NCBI GenBank assembly: GCA_024742475.1
Contig: JANSYI010000031.1
Coordinates: 44,142 to 108,141 of the forward strand
DNA length: 64,000 nt
Source: a bacterium
GTDB lineage: Bacteria > Myxococcota_A > Polyangia > Nannocystales > Nannocystaceae
Direction of reading: 5' to 3'
The notes under the pieces are model-generated. The model was not told the DNA's origin. It saw only the letters and a program-made list of their open reading frames with translations, and did no database searches. How positions within the stretch are numbered: position 1 is the first letter of the stretch; each line of letters starts with the position of its first letter. The position numbers and the translations under genes are program-made. Positions 33,916-44,037 of the stretch are shown here, in pieces.

Positions 33916-35015
33916 GTGCCTTGTCCTGCGCCGAACTGCGGTCGGCCGTTCGCGCAACACGTGCCCTGCCGAGACAGGATCACCGCATCACCGTCAGCGA
34001 GCGCTCTCTGGCCGACCACGACGATGTTGTCGCCCACCGACAAGCCTCCGTCGATCACGACCTGATCACGCACCAGCGGCCCCAGATCCAGCGGGCGCCA
34101 GCGTGCAACGCCGTCCTCGACCACGAACACGCCGTTGGCGTCGCGCTTGGTCACGAGGAAGCCCTGCGGAACGAGCAGCGAGTCTTGCTCGAGACTCTGC
34201 TCGACCTCGACCCTGGCGATCATGCCCGGGAGCAGGCCGCGGTCCTCGTTGGGCACCTCGATCTCGACCATGAAGGTGCGCGTGTCGATGTCGGCCGCAG
34301 GGAGGATGCGGGCGATCTCTCCCACGCGCGGCTCGGCGAGCGCGTCCACGCCCACCTTGACCTCGGTCCCGACCTTCAGCAGCCCCACGTCGCGGTCGGC
34401 GACGGAGATGGTGACCTTGACCGGGTCGAGCACCACGAGCCGCGCTGCGGGCGAGCCGGGGCTGGCGACCTCGCCCTTTTCGAGCTCGACGGCCGCGAGC
34501 GCGCCGTCGAAGGGCGCCCGAATCAACGCGCGAGACGCCTGAATCTCCGCCACGCGCGCAGAGGCCTGCGCGGCGACCAAGCGGTCATGCGCCTGGTCGA
34601 GCTCGACCGCGGCGATGGCGTTGCCGGCCTTCTTCGCGCGGTTCACCTCGCGCCTGGCGGCCTTCACCTCGGCTTGAACCTGGGCGAGCCTGGCTTGGTA
34701 CAGGCCACGGTCGATGCGGAACAAGAGATCGCCCTGCTCGACCTTCTGTCCGACCTCGACCTCGACGGCCTCGACGTACCCGCCTTGAGACGACGCGAGC
34801 CAGGCGTCGCGCGAGCCCTCGACCTCGCCGGGAAGCGTGAGGTGCAGCGACGCGGACGACGGCTCGATGGTGGCGGCTTCGACCCACGTGGCGCGGGCGG
34901 CAGGAGTGGTGCGCGCGGCCGCCGCGGCCTGTGCGTCTTCGGACGCGGGCTCGGCAGCGGCTGTACCGTTACACGCGGTCCCAAGCAGGGCCGCGGCGAT
35001 GAGGAAGCGTTTCAT
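33912..35015 (-). CDS. RND efflux periplasmic adaptor (membrane fusion protein)
   Basis: 367 residues from an ATG that overlaps the TetR stop as ATGA. A lipoprotein signal ends GTAC, so it is probably lipid-anchored to the inner membrane. The lipoyl half-motifs are VEAVEVEVGQKVEQGDLLFRID split around a helical hairpin (residues about 105-160) and RAPFDGALAAVELEKGEVAS, followed by the beta-barrel (VKVTISVADRDVGLLKVG) and the membrane-proximal domain. It bridges the pump encoded directly downstream to an outer-membrane channel. (Motifs here are given as landmarks; boundaries are approximate.). Confidence 0.92.
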   Translation of the reverse strand: MKRFLIAAALLGTACNGTAAAEPASEDAQAAAAARTTPAARATWVEAATIEPSSASLHLTLPGEVEGSRDAWLASSQGGYVEAVEVEVGQKVEQGDLLFRIDRGLYQARLAQVQAEVKAARREVNRAKKAGNAIAAVELDQAHDRLVAAQASARVAEIQASRALIRAPFDGALAAVELEKGEVASPGSPAARLVVLDPVKVTISVADRDVGLLKVGTEVKVGVDALAEPRVGEIARILPAADIDTRTFMVEIEVPNEDRGLLPGMIARVEVEQSLEQDSLLVPQGFLVTKRDANGVFVVEDGVARWRPLDLGPLVRDQVVIDGGLSVGDNIVVVGQRALADGDAVILSRQGTCCANGRPQFGAGQGT

Positions 35016-35620
35016 GCGAGAACTCCGTGGAGATACAAGGTCAAGGTGCTCTGCTCGAACTCGGTATCGAGCGGGTGGCCGTCCAGCCACATCTGGAGCC
35101 ACATGTGCATCGCGCCGACCAGCGCGATCGCGGCCCCCTTGATGGGCAGATCGTGCCGAAGCTCGCCGCTTGCAACCCCTTTCGACAGGAGCCCTTCGAC
35201 GATGGCGAGGTCGTTGGCCCGCAGGGTGCGGACGTCGACGAGGTCGGGGTGAATGGTGGCTTCGCTCTCGGCCCGAAACAGGAGCCGGAGGTCGTCGGGA
35301 TGCTCGTCGGCGTAGCGCCGCATCTGCGCGATACCGTGACGCAGCTGCTCGGCAAACGGCGCGTCCTCGCGCATGCCGCCGTAGACGGACTCGAGCCGGT
35401 TGACGGTGAACCCGATCGCCGCGCGATAGAGCCCGACCTTGTTCGTGAAGTGGTAGTAGAGCGCCGGCTTGGTGCACCCGCAGGCCTCGACCACCTCACG
35501 TACGGACGTCGACGCGAACCCGCGAGAGGCAAACATGCGGATCGCCTCGCCGAGGATACGCGCGGCGAGGCTGTCTCCGGGCACCTCGCAGGGGGGTGCG
35601 CATTCTTCGCGGCCGGGCAT
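35012..35620 (-). CDS. TetR-family repressor of the efflux operon
   Basis: About 202 residues from the ATG at 35620. The N-terminal helix-turn-helix is typical: ILGEAIRMFASRGFASTSVR then EACGCTKPALYYHFTNKVGL. The C-terminal ligand-binding domain is all-helical and unassigned. It is the first gene of a three-gene operon with ATGA overlaps throughout, followed by adaptor and pump, so it presumably represses them and itself until a substrate binds. The palindrome TACCG-AA-CGGTA lies directly upstream of the start codon and is the probable operator. Confidence 0.9.
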   Translation of the reverse strand: MPGREECAPPCEVPGDSLAARILGEAIRMFASRGFASTSVREVVEACGCTKPALYYHFTNKVGLYRAAIGFTVNRLESVYGGMREDAPFAEQLRHGIAQMRRYADEHPDDLRLLFRAESEATIHPDLVDVRTLRANDLAIVEGLLSKGVASGELRHDLPIKGAAIALVGAMHMWLQMWLDGHPLDTEFEQSTLTLYLHGVLA

Positions 35621-35621
35621 A

Positions 35622-35633
35622 TACCGAACGGTA
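35622..35633. promoter_or_regulatory. Candidate TetR operator
   Basis: A perfect palindrome TACCGAACGGTA (two 5-bp arms, AA centre) ends one base before the TetR start codon. Its position at the head of the operon fits autoregulation. The promoter itself was not pinned down, so whether it blocks RNA polymerase or translation start is open. Confidence 0.55.
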
Positions 35634-35695
35634 CGTAACCTGACACGCGGCACCCGGTGCGGCAACCGCCGGGCAGCACGTTTCTGCCGCTTTTC

Positions 35696-38305
35696 TCAGC
35701 TCGAGACCCGAATCAGCGCGATCAGCGGGCCGTCGGGGGTCGGCGCATCCTTGGTGGGGACCGGCAGATCGACCTCCGCTTCGAGCATCCACATCGTGTC
35801 GCCCTCGGCGTTGCATAGCGTCTGACGCACCGTCCACACCCGAGGCGCGGACGCTTCGATGTGGGTGAGGTGGGCCAAGCGAGCGCGATGGTCGAACACG
35901 ATCGCGCCCACCTCGTCGAGGCACGGCGCGAGCGCCTCCTCGAACCGGTCCTCCGTCCACGGGGGCTCTGTCGCCGCAGTGGCAATCGCCGCCTCCTCGA
36001 AGTCCCCGACCGCGATGGCTTTGACGAGCGCCTGCATCTCGGCTCGAATCCGCGCCTTGAACGCGCGAGGATCGGCGGCCGGATCGGGCGGTGGCGGCTC
36101 CTCCTGCGAGACGTCGTCGTCGACCACGTCCGAGCGCCCCGACGCCATCGCCTCCCACTCCCGCACGAGCGAGGAGTCGGCCCGCGCCAGCGTCGCCCGG
36201 ATGTAGGCGATGACGTCTTCGAGCCGGTCATCGCGGTACGCCTCTGGCACGGTCTGCACGAGCACCTTGTACGTTTGGGACAGGTACCGGAGCAGCACGC
36301 CCTCGCTGCGGCCGAGCCCGTACTGCTTGACGTAGTCGTTGAAGCTCGCGAACCGCTCGACCATGTCCCGAGCGACGGACTTCGGACGCACGTTCTCGCC
36401 CCGGAGCCAGGGGTGATGCACGCGAAACCGGTCGAAGACGCCGTAGATGAAGTCAGCGCAGGGCTTGGGAAAGTCAACCTTCTCCAGGGCCTCCATCCGC
36501 TGCTCGTACTCGACGCCTTCGGCTTTGAGGCGCCCGACGAGCTCGGTCTTGGCCGTCTCGACCTGACGCTTGAGCACGGCGTAGGGGTTTTCGAGGATCG
36601 ACTCGACCAAGGACACGATGTCCAGCGGGTAGGTGTCGCGCTCGGGGTCGAGCTCATCGAGGGCCTGCAGGAGGAACAGCGAGAGCGTGTGGTGCAGCGA
36701 GAAGTCCTGCTGCAGGTCTTCGGCGACGCGCACCGCTCGGCGCCCTTGCACGGCTCCATCGAGCACCTCGATCACGCCGGCGGCCCGGAGGTCCCGAAAC
36801 AGCTGCGCGGCCTGCCGTCGATGCCGCTTGCGTCGGCCCTCACGCTCGTAGCTGCGCCCGATGATCTCGATGATGCGGCCGTACCCGCCGTGCAGGCGGC
36901 TGGCATCGATCTCGCGCTGCATCACCGAGAGCAGCAGGCCGTGGCTCATCTTCATTTGGGAGGACAGCGCCTCGGGCTCGCTCTCGCGCAGCTTGTCCAG
37001 CGTCTTCTCGTCCCACGGCACATATCCCCGCTCCGGCGGCTTCTTGCGCGTGAATTTCTTGCGCTTGGCCATCAGCGCCTTGACCTCGAGCTTCTTGTTC
37101 TCGACGACGTGCTCGGGCGCCTGCACGATCACGCTACCCGCGTCGTCGAACCCCTTGCGACCCGCCCGCCCCGCGATCTGCTTGAAGTCACGGACCGAGA
37201 GGATGCCGACCTTCTCGCCGTCGAACTTGCACAGCTTCGTGAACACCACCGTGCGGATCGGGACGTTGACCCCCACCCCCAGCGTGTCGGTTCCGGAGAT
37301 GAGCTTGAGGTGCCCCTGCTGCGCGAGCCGCTCGACGAGCGTCCGATACTTCGGCAGCAGCCCCGCGTGGTGCACCCCGATGCCGTGCTTGAGGAAGCGC
37401 TGCACGTCCTTGCCGTAGACGGTGTCGAAGCGAAAGTCCCCGATCGCTTTGACGATGGCCTGCTTCTCGGGCTTGGAGCACAGGTTGACGCTCATCATGT
37501 TGCCGGCCTGCTCCGCCGCCTCCCGCTGCGAGAAGTTGACCACATAGACCGGCGTTCGGCCCTGCTCGTCGAGGTCGGTGACGGTCTCGTGCAGGGTGGT
37601 CTCGCGATAGGCGAAGTCCAGAGGCACCGGGCGCGTCGCGCTGCGCACGACGGAGAGCTCGCGATCGGTGTACGCGGGGATTCGCTTCTCGAACACCGAG
37701 GTGTCCCCGAGCGTGGCCGACATCAACAAGAACTGCACGTGGGGCAGCGTGATGAGGGGGATCTGCCAGGCGATGCCGCGGTCGGAGTCCGAGAAGTAGT
37801 GGAACTCGTCCATCACGACGTAGTGCACGTCGGCCCACTCGCCGTCGCGAAGGGCCAAGTTGGCGAGCACCTCGGCCGTGCAGCAGATGATGGGCGCACG
37901 TGGGTTGATGCTGGCATCGCCCGTCATCATGCCCACCCGCTCGGCGCCGAGCGCTCGGCACAGATCGAAGAACTTCTCGCTGACCAGCGCCTTGATCGGG
38001 CTCGTGTAGAACGCCCGCTTGCCCTCGCACAGGGCCTTGAAGTGCATCGAGAGGGCGACGAGCGACTTGCCCGATCCGGTCGGCGTGTTGAGGATGACGT
38101 GCCGGCCGCCCATCACCTCCAGAAACGCCTCCTCTTGGGCTTCGTACGGCTCGAGGCCGATGTCGGCGATCCAGTCCATGAAGCGCTCGAGGATCTCGTC
38201 GGCATCGCGCAGGGCGTCGTCGGGGATCTTTGCACCCAGAGTCGGGGAGTCAGTGCGTTCGGCGCTCAACGCAGGCAGAAGACCGCCGCTGCCGCGACAT
38301 TGCAA
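35696..38305 (-). CDS. Ski2-like DEAD/DEAH-box helicase (DUF3516 family)
   Basis: 869 residues from a TTG at 38305; the true start may be a little later since the first 25 residues look non-conserved. Helicase motifs are intact: Q-motif region EPYEAQEEAF, Walker A NTPTGSGKS, YTSPIKAL, MDEFHYF (DEVH variant), LLMSATLG, GTDTLGVGVNVP and QIAGRAGRKG. After residue 500 comes the DUF3516 helical domain (SSQMKMSHGLLLSVMQRE) and an acidic segment before a beta-rich C-terminus. These proteins resemble the Ski2/Mtr4 RNA helicases and are common in Actinobacteria and Myxococcota, with a presumed role in RNA turnover. It ends 75 bases before the TetR start, same strand. Confidence 0.88.
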   Translation of the reverse strand: MQCRGSGGLLPALSAERTDSPTLGAKIPDDALRDADEILERFMDWIADIGLEPYEAQEEAFLEVMGGRHVILNTPTGSGKSLVALSMHFKALCEGKRAFYTSPIKALVSEKFFDLCRALGAERVGMMTGDASINPRAPIICCTAEVLANLALRDGEWADVHYVVMDEFHYFSDSDRGIAWQIPLITLPHVQFLLMSATLGDTSVFEKRIPAYTDRELSVVRSATRPVPLDFAYRETTLHETVTDLDEQGRTPVYVVNFSQREAAEQAGNMMSVNLCSKPEKQAIVKAIGDFRFDTVYGKDVQRFLKHGIGVHHAGLLPKYRTLVERLAQQGHLKLISGTDTLGVGVNVPIRTVVFTKLCKFDGEKVGILSVRDFKQIAGRAGRKGFDDAGSVIVQAPEHVVENKKLEVKALMAKRKKFTRKKPPERGYVPWDEKTLDKLRESEPEALSSQMKMSHGLLLSVMQREIDASRLHGGYGRIIEIIGRSYEREGRRKRHRRQAAQLFRDLRAAGVIEVLDGAVQGRRAVRVAEDLQQDFSLHHTLSLFLLQALDELDPERDTYPLDIVSLVESILENPYAVLKRQVETAKTELVGRLKAEGVEYEQRMEALEKVDFPKPCADFIYGVFDRFRVHHPWLRGENVRPKSVARDMVERFASFNDYVKQYGLGRSEGVLLRYLSQTYKVLVQTVPEAYRDDRLEDVIAYIRATLARADSSLVREWEAMASGRSDVVDDDVSQEEPPPPDPAADPRAFKARIRAEMQALVKAIAVGDFEEAAIATAATEPPWTEDRFEEALAPCLDEVGAIVFDHRARLAHLTHIEASAPRVWTVRQTLCNAEGDTMWMLEAEVDLPVPTKDAPTPDGPLIALIRVSS

Positions 38306-38389
38306 GCGCGGGTTCTCCCGCGCTGCGCCTCCCTCCCCGCTCGGCCCGGACCTGGGAACCCCGAGGCGTCCGTTTCGGACTGTAGGGGC

Positions 38390-38557
38390 GTGCTACGTGC
38401 CACGTCCGAACCGGATCCGGCGCCGGACCCCGTCGACGAACCGGCGCTCGGCCACGACGAAGAGATCCGCTTCGCTCGGGTCCGCTCGCGGCTGCACGCG
38501 CAGCTGGGCAGGCTCGCGCACGGCCCCGCGCCGATCGCTGGCGAGTTCGAGGCGTGA
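38390..38557 (+). CDS. Small protein, 55 residues (tentative)
   Basis: A GTG-started ORF with AGGGG 2-3 bases upstream lies between the helicase start and the NtrC-like gene end. It encodes a Pro/Asp-rich beginning (EPDPAPDPVDEP) and a predicted basic amphipathic helix (EIRFARVRSRLHAQLGRL). Third positions are nearly all G or C, as in real genes here, which is the main support. No family was recognised, and it could be spurious in such GC-rich DNA. Confidence 0.35.
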   Translation: MLRATSEPDPAPDPVDEPALGHDEEIRFARVRSRLHAQLGRLAHGPAPIAGEFEA

Positions 38558-38630
38558 CGCGACGACGCCCCCGAGGGACCGCGAACAGGCGGACTCGGAG
38601 GCGTGACGAGGCGAAGAAGTGGTGACCCGT

Positions 38631-39503
38631 CTACTCGAGGTCGTACTGCTTCAGCTTGCGGTAGAGGGTGGTCTTGCCGATGTGCAGCAGGCGGGCGGCC
38701 TTGCGCTTGTTGCCGCGGGCGTAGTTGAGCGCCCGGCGAATCGCCTGCTTCTCGGCCTCCTCGAGGCACAGCTGGCGCTCGGGCGACTCCGCACGCGCGT
38801 AGTGCACATCACGGACCCGGAGCTTGGCCGGGAGGTCGCGCAGCTCGATCTGCTCGGTCGCACCCGACGAGACGGCCTGTCGGATGACCTCTTCGAGCTC
38901 GTCCATGTTGCCGGGCCAGCGGTACGAGCGCAGGCAGTCCAGCGCGTTGTCGGCGATACCGCCGATGGGACGACGCGTGGGCGTCTTGGAGATGATGTCC
39001 ATCGCGATCATCTCGAGGTCTTCGATGCGCTCGGCGAGCGTCGGCACGTCGATGCGAACTCCGCACGCCCAGCGGACGATCTGCGGGTGAAGGCGCTGAC
39101 GGCCCGCTTCGCTCTCGGGCTTGAGCTCGGTGCCGATGACGACACGGCCCAGACCCGTCAGCGCGGGAATGCGCGCCTGCTCTTCGAGGCTGAGGTCCTC
39201 GAGGTTGGAGAGGTAGGTGAATGCACCCAAGCTGACCAGGCGACCTTGCTCCTTGGCACCCACGACCTCGACGTTGGGGACCTCTCCACCACCGAAGTGG
39301 TGAAGGATGCGTGCAATGGTCTCCTTACCCGACCCCTGCGCACCGACCAGCAGCACCGGCAGGTTCGTCCGAACGGCGCGATGAATCATCGATTGCACGC
39401 GGCGGGCGGCCGGGGAATGACCCCGGAAGGTGGGCGGAGCGCTCTTTAGACGGCTCTCGGCAATGGACTCGGGAAATGACTGGGCAAGATCGGCGGCCTG
39501 CAT
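38631..39503 (-). CDS. NtrC-like AAA+/Fis protein lacking Walker B and GAFTGA
   Basis: 290 residues, ATG with GAGGAG 8 bases upstream. The order is that of a sigma-54 activator: GHSPAARRVQSMIHRA, Walker A GAQGSGKE, a reduced AAA+ core, LAERIEDLEMIAMDII and RWPGNMDELEEVI (sensor 2 side), then a Fis-type helix-turn-helix (ALNYARGNKRKAARLLHIGK). However, the segment holding GAFTGA is deleted, and the Walker B position, normally LFLDE, reads TYLSN. It therefore should neither hydrolyse ATP well nor open sigma-54 promoters, and probably binds DNA as a simple regulator. No receiver or FHA domain is present. Confidence 0.82.
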   Translation of the reverse strand: MQAADLAQSFPESIAESRLKSAPPTFRGHSPAARRVQSMIHRAVRTNLPVLLVGAQGSGKETIARILHHFGGGEVPNVEVVGAKEQGRLVSLGAFTYLSNLEDLSLEEQARIPALTGLGRVVIGTELKPESEAGRQRLHPQIVRWACGVRIDVPTLAERIEDLEMIAMDIISKTPTRRPIGGIADNALDCLRSYRWPGNMDELEEVIRQAVSSGATEQIELRDLPAKLRVRDVHYARAESPERQLCLEEAEKQAIRRALNYARGNKRKAARLLHIGKTTLYRKLKQYDLE

Positions 39504-39709
39504 TGGGGAACTCCTCGCTCAAAACGGTCTATTGTGAGGTCGGGTTCGCCGCGCAACCCCTCGGGTGGATTTCTGTCGACTTTTTGGTGCATCGAGGTCC
39601 GATGCGGTCCCAAAGCCGGCGACTGGGCATGTCTGGCGTCCCGCGGTGGTGCATCGGCGCGCCGCCGAAAAACTCAAGGGCCCCGCTTCGAGACCGATGA
39701 TTCTCGGAG

Positions 39710-40408
39710 ATGGAGCCGTTCAATGGGGTGTTTCGAGCCGTCGCGTCCGGGATCCGAGCCCAGTGGATCCGCCGCGCCCCACAATGGCCGCCCCTGTTCG
39801 AGGCCTTGGCCGCGTCGCCACGGTGTCTCACCGGCCTGCTGAGGATGCGCGCTGCCGCGACGACCGACGAGGCACGCGCGATCTATGAGGACTTCGAAGA
39901 GCGACTGTCCGCGCTCTTCGACCAGCCACGGGTCGACTGGCCGGCAAACTTCGGCGCGTTCGCGTCGCGCCCGCCGACGGCGCGCGAGTCGGTGCGGGAC
40001 CTACCCCGCGTGGCGCCCGAGCAAGCGCTGATGCTGCTGGGGCCCCTGCATCACCTCGAGGGCGCCTCCGCAAACCTCTATGCGAGCGCGCTGCAGACCT
40101 GCTTCGGCCAGGACTCGACCTGGCCCGTCGCGGACGAAGTGATGCTTCGACTGCTCACCCCCCACATCCCCGCGACCTGGAACCATCAGTGGTCACGGGG
40201 CTTCGGGCTCGAGCCGCCGAGCGTCTGGGGGCCACCGGTCGAGGCGGATCTCGAGCGTGTGCTCGAGGGCCTCGCCCGTGGCCGGAGCGTCGAGCCGGGG
40301 CTGCTCGGGCGCCGCGGCGTCGTCGAGATCGCGTTGACCCACACCACGATCGTGGTGGGCGCGTCGATCGAGGACGCTGCCCGGGACGCGCCCCTGCAGG
40401 CGGCCTAG
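39710..40408 (+). CDS. Cytoplasmic protein of unknown function
   Basis: 232 residues, mainly helical, without signal peptide or membrane segment. Landmarks are an N-terminal Trp/Arg-rich part (IRAQWIRRAPQWPPLFEAL), a central LMLLGPLHHLEGASANLYAS and a C-terminal strand-helix (VVEIALTHTTIVVGASIED). The Trp-rich and His pair sequences could form a small-molecule pocket, but no family was recognised. It lies upstream of dapD with a 60-base gap that includes the dapD ribosome site, and may be co-transcribed with it. Confidence 0.6.
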   Translation: MEPFNGVFRAVASGIRAQWIRRAPQWPPLFEALAASPRCLTGLLRMRAAATTDEARAIYEDFEERLSALFDQPRVDWPANFGAFASRPPTARESVRDLPRVAPEQALMLLGPLHHLEGASANLYASALQTCFGQDSTWPVADEVMLRLLTPHIPATWNHQWSRGFGLEPPSVWGPPVEADLERVLEGLARGRSVEPGLLGRRGVVEIALTHTTIVVGASIEDAARDAPLQAA

Positions 40409-40468
40409 CGGATCGCCTCTACGCGCGGGCCCCTTGTCGGCGGCCCCGGCGTGTGGGAAGGAGTGCGC

Positions 40469-41317
<849 letters not shown>

Positions 41318-41471
41318 CCCCGGCCTCCTCCACCGCGTGTTGCGCCTGCCCCGCCCGTCTCGGTAGGGCCTGGTGCCTTTTCATGCGGCCCATGGCGGTC
41401 GGAGGGTGGACCACCTGTGCCGGCTGCGCTACGAATTGAGGGTGAGCACGAGAGCCAATCGAGGCCGCCGC

Positions 41472-42257
41472 ATGCTGGGTCGGATCCGGCGTGGTCGCCT
41501 CGAGGGGTTCTCAGGCCGGGACGACGACCGGGCCGGCGCGCGCCAAGGCAGGCCTGCGCCCGACCGTGCCGCGCCGTCCAACGCAGAGAGCCGCGGCGGA
41601 TTCGGCAGCGGTTGGGACCACACCGAGCGCCCCATCGCGCCCCCCCCCTCGCCGACCGGCACCAACCTCCGCGCGCGCCTGCTCAGCCTCTTCGCCGACC
41701 CTCGCGTGCAGTGGGTCACGCTCGAGTCCGCCGCGCGCACGCTCGACGCCCCCAAAGCCGACGTCGAAGCGGTCGTCACCGCGCTGGTCCAGTCCGGCGA
41801 GTTGATCGAGCGCGGCGACACCTCGCGGCGCTTTCGAGTCCCGCACGCGGAGAAGCAGCGGCTCGAGTCGATGTTTCGCGAGGCCGCGCTCGAGCTCGGT
41901 GAGCACGGCGTGCTTGCGCCCGTCGAGCCCGAGGACGACGCGCTCGCCCTGTACGACGACGACCCCGAGGAGCCACGACTCCCGGTCACGGCGGGTCTGC
42001 TCAGCTTGTTCCTGCCCGGCACCGGCCAGCTCCTCAATGGCGACGTCGGCCGAGCCTCGCTCGTCTTCGCGGTCTGGAGCCTCGCGTGGATCACCCACCT
42101 GTCGCCGGTGTGGACCTTCGTCTGCCTCTACGCGGGCGCCGAGGCCTTCTTCACCGCGAAGATCCGGAGCATGGAGCGGAAGATGGCCAAGGACGCGCTG
42201 CCAGCGGGCACCTCACCCGCCGGCGCACTGCCTCCGCCCAAACCTCACCGCTCCTGA
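41472..42257 (+). CDS. Membrane protein with winged-helix-like middle and TM2-like C-terminus
   Basis: 261 residues from the ATG at 41472, with GAGG 7 bases upstream. After a disordered Arg/Asp/Pro-rich start, residues about 70-135 (LLSLFADPRVQWVTLESAA; AVVTALVQSGELIERGD) have the cadence of a winged helix. The C-terminal third has a Gly/Pro turn motif and two hydrophobic segments (AGLLSLFLPGTGQLLNGD; then VFAVWSLAWITHLSP and TFVCLYAGAEAFF), as in small TM2-domain proteins. A DNA- or ligand-binding module tethered to the membrane is possible. Function unknown. Confidence 0.65.
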   Translation: MLGRIRRGRLEGFSGRDDDRAGARQGRPAPDRAAPSNAESRGGFGSGWDHTERPIAPPPSPTGTNLRARLLSLFADPRVQWVTLESAARTLDAPKADVEAVVTALVQSGELIERGDTSRRFRVPHAEKQRLESMFREAALELGEHGVLAPVEPEDDALALYDDDPEEPRLPVTAGLLSLFLPGTGQLLNGDVGRASLVFAVWSLAWITHLSPVWTFVCLYAGAEAFFTAKIRSMERKMAKDALPAGTSPAGALPPPKPHRS

Positions 42258-42354
42258 CCGCGCCCAGCGCTCAAACCGCCGGGTCGGCCCGTGCCGTGCT
42301 CGAAGCGGCCCGATCCGGTCCGCCCGGCCGCGGGGCACTCCGAGACACTAGGAT

Positions 42355-44028
42355 GTGGTGAGAGGGCAAGGACGAGAGCGCGGCGAGGCGGGGTTCTACC
42401 TCCGCGTGGGCGTCGCTGCGGTCGCTCTCATCCTGTTCGTCGCCTGGTGCGCTGCCCTCATCAGCGACGTCTCGCGGCTTCGAGAAGAAGTGTCCGAGCG
42501 CGTTCGCTGGCTGCAAACGGTGGATGCTGTCCAACGTTCTTTGCACTCCGCCGAGCCCGCGAGCCGCCGCGCGGCGCTGGCGGCCCTCGACGCCGAGATG
42601 CCCGCGATCCTGAGCGCGGCGCGGGGTGACGCGATGCTTCGAGCCGCCGCCGACGCCGCAAACGCCGAGCTTCGGGCGCTCGAACAGCCGACGATGCACG
42701 GACCGTCCTCGATCGAGGGGATCGCCGCGCTCGTGCCCGCGCTGCGCAGGCAGACCGCGGCGCGGTCGGTCGAGCTCGGCGCGCACTGGGACGCGCTGTA
42801 CATGCTCGTCGGGGTGTCGATCATCTTCGCCTTCACCACCTTGGTGCTCTACATCCGGGCCCACACCCAGCGAGCACGAGAGGCGGAGTACGAGGCAGCG
42901 GCACTGCACGCGCAGCTGCTCCGATCCGACCGGCTCGCAGCCCTGGGGACGCTGGCCGCCACCATCGCCCACGAGATCAACAACCCGCTGAGCTTCGTGC
43001 TGAGCAACCTCGAGGTGCTCGAAGACCGCGTGCGCGGGCCGAACGTGGACACCGAGGTCCGGGCCAGCCTCGACGAGGCGCGGGAGGGCGTCCGCCGGGT
43101 CGCCACGATCGTGCGCGACCTTCGAAGCATGACCCACCCCGGCCCCAACGTGCAGCGCAAGCACGTCAGCGTGAACGCCACGCTCGAGACGGCGCTGCGA
43201 ATCTGCGAAGGCGAGGCCCGCAACCGCGCCGCGATCGTTCGCGACTTCGACCGTCAGCTGCCGCAGGTGGTTGCCGACGGTGCGCAGCTGGGGCAGGTGT
43301 TCTTGAACCTGCTCGTCAACGCGATCCAGGCGATCGCCCCCGGAGACCCCTCGACCAATCGGATCACGGTGCGGACGCGTCACGACGCGGAGATGGTCGA
43401 GATCGAGATCTGCGACACCGGGCCCGGCATCGATCCCCGGCACGTCGAGCGGCTCTTCGAGCCGTTCGTCACCACGAAGGACGTGGGCGAGGGCACGGGG
43501 CTCGGGTTGTACGTGTGTCGCAGCATCGTCGATGGCTTGCAGGGGTCGATCCACCTCGCTCCACTCGAGGGCCGAGGCACGCGCGCACGGGTCCAGCTGC
43601 CCATCGCTCCCGCCACCGAAGAGCTGGGTACCGGCTCGGTGCCCATACACGAGCCGACGCCGACCGAGGAGCAGTCGCTGCGGATCCTGATCGTCGACGA
43701 CGAAGAGATGCTCGCGTCCGCCCTCTCGCGCTCGCTCAAGGGGCACACCGTCCACACCGCCAATCGCGGCGCAGCGGCGTTGGAGCTCGCGGCGGCGACG
43801 CGGTTCGACCTTGTGCTGTGCGACCTGATCATGCCGGAGATGAGCGGCAGGGAGGTCTTCGAGGCCCTCAAAGAGCTCGACCCCATGATCCATCGGCGCT
43901 TCGTGTTCATGACCGGCGCGACGGTCACCTCCGAGGCGCGCGCGTTCGCGGAGAGGGTGGAGGCGCCGGTGCTCGAGAAGCCCTTCTCGCGCGCCGAGCT
44001 GCTCAACGTGATCGAGCGATTCCTGTAG
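42355..44028 (+). CDS. Hybrid sensor histidine kinase with C-terminal receiver
   Basis: 557 residues from a GTG. Two membrane helices (about 15-37 and 148-165) flank a short helical periplasmic sensor region. The dimerisation/phosphoacceptor domain has the His in TIAHEINNPLSF (near 206). The ATPase domain follows with N box FLNLLVNAIQAI, ICDTGPGI and GEGTGLGLYVC. A receiver domain ends the protein: VDDEEML, phosphoacceptor in LCDLIMPEM (near 490) and EKPFSRAEL. It should autophosphorylate and pass phosphate to its own receiver or a separate regulator; no partner is adjacent. The large lipoprotein gene starts 9 bases after its stop. Confidence 0.9.
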   Translation: MVRGQGRERGEAGFYLRVGVAAVALILFVAWCAALISDVSRLREEVSERVRWLQTVDAVQRSLHSAEPASRRAALAALDAEMPAILSAARGDAMLRAAADAANAELRALEQPTMHGPSSIEGIAALVPALRRQTAARSVELGAHWDALYMLVGVSIIFAFTTLVLYIRAHTQRAREAEYEAAALHAQLLRSDRLAALGTLAATIAHEINNPLSFVLSNLEVLEDRVRGPNVDTEVRASLDEAREGVRRVATIVRDLRSMTHPGPNVQRKHVSVNATLETALRICEGEARNRAAIVRDFDRQLPQVVADGAQLGQVFLNLLVNAIQAIAPGDPSTNRITVRTRHDAEMVEIEICDTGPGIDPRHVERLFEPFVTTKDVGEGTGLGLYVCRSIVDGLQGSIHLAPLEGRGTRARVQLPIAPATEELGTGSVPIHEPTPTEEQSLRILIVDDEEMLASALSRSLKGHTVHTANRGAAALELAAATRFDLVLCDLIMPEMSGREVFEALKELDPMIHRRFVFMTGATVTSEARAFAERVEAPVLEKPFSRAELLNVIERFL

Positions 44029-44037
44029 ACTGCCGTC

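Noticed and set aside
35861..38557. A plus-strand open frame of 898 codons opposite the Ski2-like helicase
   Set aside because: Antisense to an intact helicase. Only its last 55 codons, outside the helicase gene, were kept as a tentative small ORF.
38631..39503. Annotation as a functional sigma-54 activator
   Set aside because: GAFTGA is missing and the Walker B acidic pair is replaced, so sigma-54 activation is not expected.
39534..39842. A 102-codon ORF upstream of the gene at 39710
   Set aside because: Arg/Ser/Pro-rich with no coding pattern, and it overlaps the better-supported gene in another frame.
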